Origin: Owenia fusiformis
Lineage: Eukaryota; Annelida; Polychaeta; Sabellida; Oweniidae
Length of the DNA stretch: 64,000 nucleotides
NCBI GenBank assembly: GCA_903813345.2
Contig: CAIIXF020000001.1
Location: 61,273,885 to 61,337,884 of the forward strand
Direction: 5' to 3'
The notes under the pieces were generated by a model. That model had not been told where the DNA came from, did not search any database, and worked only from the letters and a program-made list of their open reading frames with translations. Made by a program: the position numbers and the translations under genes. Of this stretch, positions 23,061-35,635 are shown piece after piece (position 1 is the first letter of the stretch; each line of letters starts with the position of its first letter).

Positions 23061-24450
23061 AACATTGTTCAATGGGATAATTATATTTAGTCTGGTCTAG
23101 GCTCTAATATTGATTGGACAATATACATTGAACCATCAACTGCCACTCAGACATACTCATCAACTACAATGGAATAATTGCATTGACTGACCAACTTGGC
23201 CAGCACACTGTTCAACTCATGAATTGTGCAAATAAGTGAATCTATTCTTCATTTATTCAGCAGTAGTTTTATAAACACATTTGTTATCAGAATGCTTAAA
23301 TAGCTCACCATCATCTATCTGATGTTGAGTGTTAACTAGCTAAAATGCTGACAAATATTCCCTATTAGAGCTCAATAATAATGGCTCCCTTGTGTGACTT
23401 GTCCCATTCTTTAACTACACTAAACGAGAACTACACTTGTAAAAATCAGCTTAAACTGAATGCTGAGACAGGAGTCAATTCACCAAATGCACAATGTACA
23501 GGGTGTCCCATATATCCCCATGTTAATTATACAAGTAGTATTGTGATACCCTGTATTATGTAGAGGCAAAAGCAGATTCCCAATCATAGTAATATTCTGA
23601 AAGGTTTTCTGTACTACATCACTGGTTAACTTAAGTACTTTAAGATAATCCAAGATGGCACTAATGAAAGAATATAGAGTGAATGACCTCTGTGAAACTA
23701 ATCAGAGTTCTGACAGAAACCGTGTTTTATAATATAATAGCATTTCTAATCTTACTTCCATTGAGCTATATGACAGAAACAGTCTCCTCAAATGTTACCA
23801 CTATTATAGCATGTCATTAAAGTTCTGAAGTAATGCAATCAAACCTACCCTGATATACCTTTACAACCAGATAACTGAGGAAAACACAGATTTCAGCGAT
23901 TCACTGACATGATGTACACTTGATTACAAAAATGAAATCAAACGAAACTGTGAAAAGTGAAAGTCTTATTCTTTACAAATACCATATTCTCTCTAATGAG
24001 GGCATAGTAGGCTTCCATAATTGAAACTAAAAGGCTAAGATATGGAGAGATTCGAATAAGCATACTGCACATACAAAAAATTGGAAAAAAATATCACTCA
24101 TCAGCTCATTAGAAAGATAACAGTAAGATTGAATAAAGGAAACAAGATCAGTTCCCGTTGATAACTCAAACGCTGAACATTGTTGCCGTTAAAAGGGCAC
24201 CGTTAAACGTCTCATAAAATCTAGTGAAGCAAATTACACTGTCAACATAACTCCTAATGGAAGTTGCATTTTAATAGTAAAGGCACTAACTTATTTCAGA
24301 ATAAAGACAATTTTATCATCAAATCTGTATGAAATTCAGTAAATCTCATCAAATGTCGCCAAGTAAGATGGTTTAAGGTTCAACACCAAGCTTAGTCTAG
24401 CAGAAAATATAAAAGGTTTTATGAATCTCCAGTTGACTGTCTCTATTAGA
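23061..24450. other. Intergenic DNA
   Basis: No exon is recognised. A tiny TACAGGGTG-ended structure lies at 23497-23555. Confidence 0.4.
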
Positions 24451-24454
24451 AAAT

Positions 24455-25128
24455 ATTCCCATTGGGGCCAATGCTAGAATTTGGCAAAGAAGGGGCCAAT
24501 GCTAGAATTTGGCAAAGAAGGGGCCAATGCTAGAATTTGGCAAAGAAGGGGCCAATACTAGAATTTGGCAAAGAGGGAGGCCAATGATAGAACTTGGCAA
24601 AGAAGGGGCCAATGCTAGAATTTGGCAAAGAAGGGCCCAATACTAGAATTTGGCAAAGAAGGGGCCAATGCTAGAATTTGGCAAAGAAGGGGCCAATACT
24701 AGAATTTGGCAAAGAGGGAGGCCAATGATAGAATTTGGCAAAGAAGGGGCCAATGCTAGAATTTGGCAAAGAAGGGGCCAATGCTAGAATTTGGCAAAGA
24801 AGGGGCCAATGCTAGAATTTGGCAAAGAAGGGGCCAATGCTAGAATTTGGCAAAGAAGGGGCCAATACTAGAATTTGGCAAAGAAGGGGCCAATGCTAGA
24901 ATTTGGCAAAGAAGGGGCCAATACTAGAATTTGGCAAAGAGGGAGGCCAATGCTAGAATTTGGCAAAGAAGGGGCCAATGCTAGAATTTGGCAAAGAAGG
25001 GGCCAATGCTAGAATTTGGCAAAGAAGGGGCCAATGCTAGAATTTGGCAAAGAAGGGGCCAATGCTAGAATTTGGCAAAGAAGGGGCCAATACTAGAATT
25101 TGGCAAAGAAGGGGCCAATGCTAGAAAG
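24455..25128. repeat. 28-bp minisatellite, about 24 copies
   Basis: The unit is GGGGCCAATGCTAGAATTTG plus GCAAAGAA, nearly identical throughout. A 29-bp variant with AAAGAGGGAGGCC recurs at fixed multi-unit spacing, which marks block duplications. Little divergence suggests recent expansion. Confidence 0.95.
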
Positions 25129-25426
25129 AGGGAGGATAATGACTGTGGCAAATGGGGTGAAATGATCTAAGAATATAGCAAAACCCGACTTACAATATTT
25201 ACTGGCACCACATCATTTTAATACTTCTTTTGACAAACAGAATTCAATATTATTGTCCATTTCCAAAACGGGATATATTGCATACTATGGTAATTGTCTG
25301 ACATTTGAATCATGATCATGCAGTGAGTACATTTCAAGTCTACTTAGCAGTAGATAATTAGATTTGAACCCATCTATTACTTGAAATCAACTGAAAACAT
25401 AAAAGCCTAATACATCAAGTCCCTGG

Positions 25427-25763
25427 TCTTCTTCACTATTACCCTAACCTAGCCTCTGGTCTCCTTCACTATTACCCTCAGCTAGCCTCTGGTCTCCTCC
25501 ACTATTACCCTAACCTAGCCTCTGGTCTCCTTCACTATTACCCTCACATAGCCTCTGGTCCCCTTCACTATTACCCTCAGTTAGTATCTGGTCTCCTTCA
25601 ATATTACCTTCACATAGCCTCTGGTCCCCTTCACTATTACCCTCAGTTAGTATCTGGTCTCCTTCAATATTACCTTCACATAGCCTCTGGTCTACTTCAC
25701 TATTACCCTCAGTTAGTATCTGGTCTCCTTCACTATTACCCTCACTTAGCATCTGGTCTCCTC
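25427..25763. repeat. 33-bp minisatellite A, about 10 copies
   Basis: The unit is CTCTGGTCTCCTTCACTATT followed by ACCCTMASCTAGC. It is open on the minus strand with an 11-residue period (SEGDQRLCEGN). It abuts a second array of the same period but unrelated sequence. Confidence 0.9.
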
Positions 25764-25765
25764 CA

Positions 25766-27133
25766 ACCAATGCTTGTACAGGCTGCACATACATTTAAAC
25801 CAATGCTTGTACAGGCTGCATGTACATTTAAACCAATGCTTGTACAGGCTGCATGTACATTTAAACCAATGCTTATACAGGCTGCACATAAATTTAAACC
25901 AATGCTTGTACAGGCTGCATGTACATTTAAACCAATGCTTGTACAGGCTGCACATACATTTAAACCAATGCTTGTACAGGCTGCATGTACATTTAAACCA
26001 ATGCTTGTACAGGCTGCATGTACATTTAAACCAATGCTTGTACAGGCTGCACATACATTTAAACCAATGCTTGTACAGGCTGCATGTACATTTAAACCAA
26101 TGCTTATACAGGCTGCACATACATTTAAACCAATGCTTGTACAGGCTGCATGTACATTTAAACCAATGCTTATACAGGCTGCACATACATTTAAACCAAT
26201 GCTTGTACAGGCTGCATGTACATTTAAACCAATGCTTTTACAGGCTGCATGTATATTTAAACCAATGCTTGTACAGGCTGCATGTACATTTTAAACCAAT
26301 GCTTGTACAGGCTGCATGTACATTTAAACCAATGCTTATACAGGCTGCACATACATTTAAACCAATGCTTGTACAGGCTGCATGTACATTTAAACCAATG
26401 CTTATACAGGCTGCACATACATTTAAACCAATGCTTGTACAGGCTGCATGTTCATTTAAACCAATGCTTTTACAGGCTGCATGTACATTTAAACCAATGC
26501 TTGTACAGGCTGCATGTACATTTAAACCAATGCTTGTACAGGCTGCACATACATTTAAACCAATGCTTGTACAGGCTGCATGTACATTTAAACCAATGCT
26601 TGTACAGGCTGCAAGTACATTTAAACCAATGCTTGTACAGGCTGAATATACAGTTAAATCTATGCTTGTATAGACTGCATGTACATTTAAACCAATACTT
26701 GTAAAGACTGCACTTACATTTAAACCAGTGCTTGTACAGGCTGAATATACATATTAACCAATGTTTGTTAAGACTGCATGCACATCTAGACCAATGCTTG
26801 TACAGGCTACGTATACAGTTAAATCTATGCTTGTATCGGCTGCATATACAGATGAACCAATGTTTGTACAGAGTGCATTTGCAGTTAAACCAATGCTTGT
26901 ATAGGCTGCATGTACAATTAAACCAATGTTTGTACTTGTACAGGCTGGATATAAGTTAAACCAATGCTTGTACAGGCTGCATATACAGATAAACCAATGC
27001 TTGTATAGGGTGCATGAACAATTAAACCAATGTTTGTACTTGTACAGGCTGCATATACAGTTAAACCGATGCTTGTACAGGCTGCATATACAGATAATCC
27101 AATGCTTGTATAGGGTGCATGTACAGTTAACCA
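25766..27133. repeat. 33-bp minisatellite B, about 41 copies
   Basis: The unit is CCAATGCTTGTACAGGCTGC followed by ATGTACATTTAAA. The left two thirds are highly uniform and alternate between GCATGTACA and GCACATACA types. From about 26640 the units diverge and include insertions (TTTGTACTTGTACAGG). Long frames exist on both strands because 33 is a multiple of 3. A single inserted T near 26291 shifts the plus-strand frame, which argues against coding. Confidence 0.95.
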
Positions 27134-27183
27134 ACTTCTATAGGCTTGATGTCTACTTAACAATATGATAGTGATATACTACC

Positions 27184-27630
27184 ATAGATACTAGTATTCC
27201 GTAATTCTGCGGCGTGGACGGAATTTGACAAAACTTCAATTTTTTGCAGAATCCCTGATTTTCATGAAAATCCCGCGGAATTACCAGAATTTCCAGAAAT
27301 TACATATTTTACGATCTCCTACCTTTGCGGGGTATTTGAAGAGTGTCTGTTTATGTCCAACAATCAATCATTATTGAGTACAAGAACGATTTCACCGTGA
27401 AATTCAACATTCTATCATGTTTAAATTCGCTAAAGCGAGTTCGCTAATGACGCGCAGTTCTTACCTAGAAAGTAGCTGACTTCCATTTTCGTTTTAAAAG
27501 ATTGCAGAATTTGGACTTTTTTTGAAAATTTGTGCAGAATTTCGATTTTTCTCCTTGCAGAATTTGTTTTTTTTCTTGCAGAATTTTTTGCAGAATTTTG
27601 ATTTCTTCATGCAGAAAACTAGTATCTGTG
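27184..27630. mobile_element. Possible short element with AGATACTAGT ends
   Basis: AGATACTAGT at the left and ACTAGTATCT at the right form a 10-bp inverted pair about 440 bp apart. Between them the word GCAGAATTT recurs at least six times in the right half. No target duplication is clear, so the boundaries are tentative. Confidence 0.3.
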
Positions 27631-28510
27631 TACTACACAACCTTGATATGGCCTTGTGGTCATTATGTATATCATGACTCAGTGATAATTAAACACACAT
27701 TGTCAAACAAAATATAAACAGCTCAACTCATTTTATGTTTGATAGTTATATACACAATTAGTACCTAATCAAAATATATGACGTTATTGAAGGGTGAACT
27801 ATGAACGAAAGCCCAATAAAGCACATTTTATATTCCTGACAGTAAAATATCAAGTGATACATCAAAAGAAAACAACAGGTCAACATAAGATCCGGAGACT
27901 TAAGTATGTTTACCTTATAAGAATTGATCATATTCTGAGTCTAAATACATGATTTATTAGAACCATAATTACATCAGCTTAAGAATTTCAAAACACCCAA
28001 TGTAGACCAGATAAACTCAAAATCATATTTAAATTTCTATCAATCATATATTTAGAGGTATTACTGGCTCAGCTTGATGGATGGAGAGGTATTAGTTCTT
28101 TTAAGAATAATAATATGTCTGTGTCAGGTTGTTATGGCTGCGGGATCAAATAGAGTAAGAATTGAATAGTCTAGTCACTTTGATTGGGTTCACAATTGAG
28201 CAAAAAGTTTAGTTCTGAGCTTAAATTTCTGAATAGGTTAAACAATGTTACAGTTTAACAGCTCCTCCCCACTGCTGGTGGCAGTCACAGCCAGGACAAT
28301 TTATCAAGTGGTCAATTCAAACCCATCTCGATGACATGTTCTCAACCTGTCAGCAAGTAGAATGAAATATATAACATCGATGACAACATCAGTGGAAACG
28401 ACCATATACAGAGAATTGGCCTTCAAGAAATGAAAAGCTCTGATTGGCTCACTGAGTTCAGAGTTATCTCATACATTTAAGAGGGTAGGTTAATATTTTT
28501 AAGAAACAAA
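27631..28510. other. Intergenic DNA
   Basis: Nothing recognised. Confidence 0.4.
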
Positions 28511-28539
28511 GTCAAATGAAGTCAAGGGTAAATCAAGGC

Positions 28540-29622
28540 AGGTGTTTCTGTACACTGCCAAATGTTCATCAAGTTAGGTGTTTATGTACACTGCCAAGTG
28601 TTCATCAAGGCAGGTGTTTCTGTACACTGCCAAGTGTTCATCAAGGCAGGTGTTTATGTACACTGCCAAGTGTTCATCAAGGTAGGTGTTTATGTACACT
28701 GCCAAGTGTTAGTCAAGGCAGGTGTTTCTGTACACTGCCAAGTGTTCATCAAGCTAGGTGTTTATGTACACTGCCAAGTGTTCATCAAGGCAGGTGTTTC
28801 TGTACACTGCCAAGTGTTCATCAAGGCAGGTGTATATGTACACTGCCAAGTGTTCATCAAGGTAGGTGTTTATGTACACTGCCAAGTGTTAATCAAGGCA
28901 GGTGTTTCTGTACACTGCCAAGTGTTCTTCAAGACAGATGTTTCTGTACAATGCCAAGTGTTTTTCAAGACAGGTGTTTCATCAAGTGTTCATCAAGGTA
29001 AGTGTTTCTGTACACTGCCAAGTGTTCATCAAGGCAGGTGTTTCTGTACACTGCCAAGTGTTCATCAAGGCAGATGTTTTTGTAAACTGCCAAGTATTCA
29101 TCAAGGTAGGTGTTTATGTACACTGCCAAATGTTCATCAAGGCAGGTGGTTCTGTACACTGCCAAATGTTCATCAAGGCAGGTGTTTCTGTACACTGCCA
29201 AATGTTCATCAAGGCAGGTGTTTATGTACACTGCCAAGTGTTCATCAAGGTAGGTGTTTATGTACACTGCAAAGTGTTCATCAAGGCAGGTGTTTCTGTA
29301 CACTGCCAAGCGTTCATCAAGGCAGGTGTTTATGTACACTGCCAAGTGTTAATCAAGGTAGGTGTTTATGTACACTGCCAAGTGTTCATCAAGGCAGGTG
29401 TTTCTGTACACTGCCAAGTGTTCATCAAGGCAGGTGTATCTGTACACTGCCAAGTGTTCCTCAAGGCAGGTGTTTCTGTACACTGCCAAGTGTTCATCAA
29501 GGCAGGTGTTTCATCAAGTGTTCATCAAGACAGGTGTTTCTGTACACTGCCAAGTGTTCTTCAAGACAGGTGTTTCTGTACACTGCCAAGTGTTCATCAA
29601 GGCAGGTGTTTCTGTAAACTGC
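28540..29622. repeat. 36-bp minisatellite, about 30 copies
   Basis: The unit is CAAGGCAGGTGTTTCTGTAC followed by ACTGCCAAGTGTTCAT. TTTATG/TTTCTG and AAGGCAG/AAGGTAG variants recur in the same order in several blocks, and a shortened unit (CAGGTGTTTCATCAAGTG) appears twice (near 28975 and 29510), again marking multi-unit duplication. Two or three plus frames are open for up to 351 codons (12-residue period VHQGRCFCTLPS). No start context, intron or homology supports a protein. Confidence 0.95.
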
Positions 29623-29989
29623 TATTACATTCCAATACGAAGCAATGAATAAATAGATCACCTCCTCAATTCTCTTTAATAGGAAAGTGATGGATGATGT
29701 GTCAAAAATTGATATTAGAAATCAAATCTTCGACAAGTGTCATCATTAAAGATTCTGTATTTACGTATGTGGGGTAGAGCCATTAATATGAGTTAATACT
29801 GTAAAGTAACTCATGCTGATGTTGTGCTATAATGAATCTTGGGGTGATTCCAATGATATAGTGACCAGTTGAGCCAGAAGGATGATGGTGAAAACACAAT
29901 ATGGCTGCTACAGTGAAGAATTTTTCAGGAAGTCCTGATTTCTAGATTGATGTGTGATATACGTATTCACATGGTATTTAGTATGCAAT

Positions 29990-30765
29990 ATATGAATTTA
30001 CTAAATACTGGTACAAGTTACCAACTAGTATTGTAATTATTGATGCAAAATATTAATTTTCTTGGTATTGATACATAATACCAACTAACAATGTAGTGAT
30101 ACAAATTAATATTTTACTTTTTATTGATACAGAATACCAACTAACATTATAGAATGCAATTTTCATATTTTCTTGGCATTGATACAAAATACTAACTAAC
30201 ATTGTATTAATGCAAAATACTAAATTACTTGGTATTGATACAAAATACCAACTAACATTGCATTAATGCAAAATACCAATTTACTAGATATTGAAACAAA
30301 ATACCAACTAACATTGTAGTAATGCAAAATACTAAATTATTCGGCACTGATACAGAATACCAACTAACATTATAGATGATGCAATTTTTCCATTTCGGTA
30401 TTGATACAAAATACTAACTAACATTGTATCAATGCAAAATACTAATTTTCTTGGCATTGATACAAAATACCAACTAACATTGTATTAATGAAAAATACTA
30501 AATTAATTGGTACTGATACAAAATACCATCTTACATTAGAGATGATGCAATTTTCCTATTTCGGTATTGATACAAAATACTAACTAGCATTGTATCAATG
30601 CAAAATACTTATTTACTTGGTATTGATACTAAATACCAACTAACATTGTATTAATGAAAAAAGCTAATTTTCTTGGTATTGATACAAAATACCAACTAAC
30701 ATTGTATCAATGCAAAATACTAATTTACTTGGTATTGATACAGTATACCAGCTAGCATTGTACTC
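29990..30765. repeat. ~56-bp minisatellite, about 14 copies
   Basis: Landmarks TTGGTATTGATACAAAATAC and CAACTAACATTGTATTAATG recur every 55-60 bp with moderate divergence and small indels. It is stop-rich and non-coding. Confidence 0.9.
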
Positions 30766-32495
30766 CTCATACAGATCTACAATATGTGTTATATTTCATG
30801 TCAGTACATGCACTTTGTTATAAATCATGATTGATAATCTGTCAAAAAGGTTTACAATACAATATGCAGCTACATGTATGCAAGTAATCCCCTATACAAC
30901 GTTTACCACATTTTCATGCATTAGGGGCCGTAATCCACTATAACTGAGTACTGACTGTGAAAGAGCCTCATAATAAACAAGAACATCTCAATTCCTGTTA
31001 GCCATGAGATGGAGAATGTTTCTAGAGAAAAGATGTGGTGAGTATCAGAATAGTAAAAGGGATATTCATCTTCAATATTTAAGTTTGTTCAGTTAAAATG
31101 CCTTCCAGCACAATCAATTGAGGATCCTTAAATAAACATATCATATATCAATCTTTAAATCAACCAAAGATAAAAGTTAAAGAAAACACACTTGCTATAG
31201 AAGTGAGTCTGGTGTAATATAAGTAACTCTTCAAAAATGGCCAAGAATAAAATGGAAAATCTTGAGATAAGGAAATCAAGCCAAGAATAGTCTCCAGTCT
31301 TCTGGTGATATCAATTATCATCTCCTCAACATTGGTTCAGTTTATTATCATCTCCACACTTCCTTACAGTTCAAGATTCATAAGCAATACAATACCAGAT
31401 AAAATCATCACTTCTGTCATCTTAAGAGATGAAGAAAACAGAAACATGCAGTAGTATCAGCAGATCAGAACCCAAGATTGCATAACCCATATTTGCACTC
31501 ATTGAATTCACAGCAAGCAATGCGAGGGATTTCAGTTCATCAATTTGAGAATGTACAAGCTAATGTAAGTGAGGATTTATATATAGCATAAATAATCCTT
31601 AAATAATCATATCATTTCCACAGTGTCTTAATTATCAAGTTCAATGAAAGCAATGTGGCTTACCTTTATGCTGCGTGCATTTATGATTAGATATACATGT
31701 ATGTACCTATGTAAATCCAGTGATAATTAAACCTTATCAATACTTACAATTCCAAGGTAGCAGCCTATCTGTGTATGACTAGTCTTCAATAATATTCATT
31801 CCAATTGTTTCTTATTCCTTCTAATATTTCCAGGTGAGACAAACATGACTTAGATCCGTAATCCACATGTCCCCTTGTTCATTATTTGAATAGAGATTGA
31901 CAAATAGAGCTGTAAATACTAATAAGTTAGTCTTGTACATTGTCACTGTGTACGTAAATGCTCAACCAATGTAATCAGCAAATAATTGACGGAGAGCTGG
32001 GAATATTGTTTTTCATCGAGTCCTAGGCATATTGCATTGATTGGACAAGCAAACACAGCACACTTGGCTATAAGATTACACACTGTCAATCAATTATAGA
32101 CCATGCTTTGAAGGATGTTCCCTCTTCAGGTAACTCTGATGATTCTTTGCTCAATATGGGCTTAAAAGAACAATGGGTCAATATAAATTACACTGATCAA
32201 TGACCATTGTACCAGCAGTGAAAAATGTATAAAGGTGAGAACCCAAATGAGACTCCTGGGACAAGCCTACACCTTGGAGTGTTATTTCATAAAATACTTC
32301 ATAAATAATTCACAAATTCGTTAGATAATCGTCAATTAATCAATTAATTGTAGCGTGTATTGGGTCACACCTTCCAACAAATTTTCCATTGAGACATTTT
32401 TGCATTTTAAGAATTGAAGAAGTCCAACTTTGATTTCAAATAAACAACAAGAACCATAAACTTAATTCAGTTGGCAAGTAATCTTGAACTATAAA
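30766..32495. other. Intergenic DNA
   Basis: AT-rich, with no exon or repeat array recognised in 1.7 kb. Confidence 0.4.
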
Positions 32496-32504
32496 TGTCA
32501 TGAG

Positions 32505-32605
32505 AGTGACAGCTTTAGAGAGTGACATTTTTAGAGAGTGACAGCTTCAGAGAGTGACAGCTTCAGAGAGTGACAGCTTCAGAGAGTGACAGCTTTAGAG
32601 AGTAG
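32505..32605. repeat. 16-bp tandem repeat
   Basis: Units of AGAGAGTGACAGCTTC, about six copies. The words AGAGAGTG and AGCTTTAGAG are shared with the longer array that follows, so this is probably the simpler seed or a derivative of it. Confidence 0.8.
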
Positions 32606-33960
32606 CAACATACTTAAGAGAGTGGCATAAAGCTTTAGAGAGTAGCAACATACTTAAGAGAGTGGCATAAAGCTTTAGAGAATGTCACATGACTTAAGAA
32701 ACTAGTTTGGGGCTTTAAAGAGTGGTATAGCTCTTATAAGAGAGTGGCATAGAACTTTAGAGAGTAGAGAGTTCTAGGAAGTGGTATAGTGCTTAAGAGA
32801 GTGGCATAGAAATTTAGAGAGATGAGAGTTCTAGGAAGTGGTATAGTGCTTAAGAAAGTGGCATTAAGCTTTGGAGTGTTGCAACATACTTAAGAGAGTG
32901 GCATAAAGCTTTAGAGAGTAGCAACATACTTAAGAGAGTGGCATAAAGCTTTAGAGAATGTCACATGACTTAAGAAACTAGTTTGGGGCTTTAAAGAGTG
33001 GTATAGCTCTTATAAGAGAGTGGCATAGAACTTTAGAGAGTAGAGAGTTCTAGGAAGTGGTATAGTGCTTAAGAGAGTGGCATAGAAATTTAGAGAGTAG
33101 AGAGTTCTAGGAAGTGGTATAGTGCTTAAGAAAGTGGCATAAAGCTTTGGAGAGTAGGGAGTTCTAGGGAGTGGTATAGTGCTTAAGAGAGTGGCATAGA
33201 AATTTAGAGAGTAGAGAGTTCTAGGAAGTGGTATAGTGCTTAAGAGAGTGGCATAGAAATTTAGAGAGTAGAGAGTTCTAGGAAGTGGTATAGTGCTTAA
33301 GAGAGTGGCATAGAAATTTAGAGAGTAGAGAGTTCTAGGAAGTGGTATAGTGCTTAAGAGAGTGGCATAGAAATTTAGAGAGTAGAGAGTTCTAGGTAGT
33401 GGTATAGTGCTTAAGAAAGTGGCAAAGAAATTTAGAGAGTAGAGCGTTCTAGGAAGTGGTGTAGTGCTTAAGAAAGTGGCATAGAAATTTAGAGAGTAGA
33501 GAGTTCTAGGAAGTGGTATAGTGCTTAAGAGAGTGGCATATAAATTTAGAGAGTAGAGAGTTCTCGGAAGTGGTATAGTGCTTAAGAAAGTGGCATAGAA
33601 ATTTAGAGAGTTCTAGGAAGTGGTATAGTGCTTAAGAAAGTGGCATAGAAATTTAGAGAGTTCTAGGAAGTGGTATAGTGCTTAAGAGAGTGGCATAGAA
33701 ATTTAGAGAGTAGAGAGTTCTAGGAAGTGGTATAGTGCTTAAGAAAGTGGCATAGAAATTTAGAGAGTAGAGAGTTCTAGGAAGTGGTATAGTGCTTAAG
33801 AAAGTGGCATAGAAATTTAGAGAGGAGAGAGTTCTAGGAAGTGGTATAGTGCTTAAGAGAGTGGCATAGAACTTTAGAGAGATGAGAGTTCTAGGAAGTG
33901 GTATAGTGCTTAAGAAAGTGGCATTAAGCTTTGGAGTGTTGCACTCAGTTTTGGGGAGAA
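32606..33960. repeat. 57-bp minisatellite, about 23 copies
   Basis: The unit contains GCATAGAAATTTAGAGAGTA, GAGAGTTCTAGGAAGTGGTA and TAGTGCTTAAGAGAGTG. The left part (32606-33000) has a longer higher-order form (CAACATACTTAAGAGAGTGG, CACATGACTTAAGAAACTAG) that is itself duplicated. The minus strand is open for 156 codons with 19-residue periods, a by-product of the period. Confidence 0.95.
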
Positions 33961-35000
33961 GTACATTAGAAATGTCATTAATTTTTGACATTGGTGAAGC
34001 TTTAAGAAAGTGGCATAAGAGTTTAAAAACACATGGATCTTTATGATTTGCTGATAATGGCATAAGTAGAGAGTGGCATACAAATGTTACTGTAATCTTG
34101 GCCTTCAATGTTTCAAATAGCACTTTGTTTTAGAAAGCCTTAAATTACATTTCCTGTATATTGATTTGTTATTTCCAGTGGTTTGACCTCTATAGTACTC
34201 TATATTCCATGACGAGTGAACATCAACATACACACAGATTTGATCTTATAATGTATGATCTTGAAAATTGACCAAATTTCTCAGTTTAGTAAGTGATGCA
34301 ACATTTGGTTACGAGACAATAGAAGATACACACAAAGCAATTGTGAACTACAATCAGGACAAGCATGATAATACTTGACAATACTTGAAAGATACTTGAA
34401 TCAAAAGGAATCTCTTTTATCACCACGTCTGCTCTATTGGATGTTGTGTTCAGCCAACCATACCAGTATGACTTTTACATGGCTATATTGTCCGTTCAGT
34501 CAGATACCATTATAAGATAATTATGACAACATGTCTACCAAACTCCACTCAGTCACAAAATGAATCTGACAATTTCTTTTTTAAGATCTTAGCAGAAATG
34601 GCATAAACCAATGAAATTGCTCTCCCAAGAGGATGACTTCACAAACAACTAGCAAAAGTGCATCAACCCAAATCATTAAACGTCAGTTCTCCAATCGATC
34701 TAATTCAGAAAGGAATACGTTGGAGGTGAACAACACACATATAAGACGGTTTTCTGATTACAGATGATTGATTCAGAGATTGTTTGAAATCTTGCAAAGA
34801 AAGAGGGGCTATTTTAATGTACAATGATCAGACATTGTTTTGTATTGACATACTTTTGTTTCTATACATAGTATGTGAAGAGATATTAATACATTTATTT
34901 AACAAGGCACAGGACGTGAACGAGATCACACCATCAAATAGGCAGACACTATGAACCAGGAAAACTGTTCTCCTATTATGTTTACAAATTTCAAGAACAA
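33961..35000. other. Intergenic DNA
   Basis: Nothing recognised. Confidence 0.4.
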
Positions 35001-35560
35001 GAAAACAAGATGGCCGCCCAAAAGTTAATCAGCTCTTGTACTTGATATCCTCTATCATGTGTGTAAATTTGAAGGAAATCCGATGAGCGGATTTTCTGAA
35101 ATGGCAATGACAAGATTTTTCGAAAAATCTTCAAAATGGCTGCCAGAAAACAAGATGGCCGCCCAAAAGTTAATCAGCTCTAGTACTTGATATCCTCTAT
35201 CATTTGTGTAAATTTTAAGGAAATCCGATGAGCGGTTTTCCTGAAATGGCGATGACAAGATTTTTCGAAAAACCTTCAAAATGGCCACCAGAAAACAAGA
35301 TGGCCGTCCAAAATTTAATCAGCTCTAGTATTTGATATCCTCTATCATTTGTGAAAATTTGAAGGAAATCCAATGAGCAGTTTTCCTGAAATGGCGATGA
35401 CAAGATTTTAAGAAAAACCTTCAAAATGGCCGCCAGGAAACAAGATGGCCACCCAAAAGTTAATCAGCTCTAGTACTTCATATGCTGTATCATCTCTGCG
35501 AATTTGGAGAAAATCTGATGAGCAGTTTTCCTTAAACGGCGATGACAAAAAAAGCGGGAC
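35001..35560. repeat. ~145-bp tandem repeat, four copies
   Basis: Units start at 35001, 35145, 35291 and 35436 with GAAAACAAGATGGCCGCCCA and contain AAGTTAATCAGCTCTAGTAC and GAAATGGCGATGACAAGATT. Spacing is 144-146 bp. It shares the period and the AAAATGGCNGCCA word with the composite repeats at 12.1 and 22.2 kb but is otherwise different in sequence, so a common architecture is possible without proof of common origin. Confidence 0.85.
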
Positions 35561-35635
35561 GATCACGATCACGACCACGACCACGATCACGATCACGACC
35601 ACGATCACGACCACGGTCACGACTAGTATGACGAC
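35561..35635. repeat. GATCAC/GACCAC hexanucleotide repeat
   Basis: Twelve or so hexamers of GAYCAC follow directly after the 145-bp array and probably form the tail of the same dispersed element. Confidence 0.9.

Noticed and set aside
25427..25520. ACCCTAACC words considered as interstitial telomere repeats
   Set aside because: They occur once per 33-bp unit and not in tandem, so the match to telomere DNA is incidental.
25510..27168. Long frames with NQCLYRLHVHL or SEGDQRLCEGN periods
   Set aside because: They lie on both strands of 33-bp arrays and are broken by a one-base insertion near 26291. They are array by-products.
28516..29652. Cys-rich 12-residue repeat frames (VHQGRCFCTLPS), up to 351 codons
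   Set aside because: Several frames are open at once over a 36-bp array, which is expected from the period. The frame changes along the array because of small indels.
33653..34123. 156-codon minus-strand frame with 19-residue repeats
   Set aside because: It is a product of the 57-bp minisatellite.
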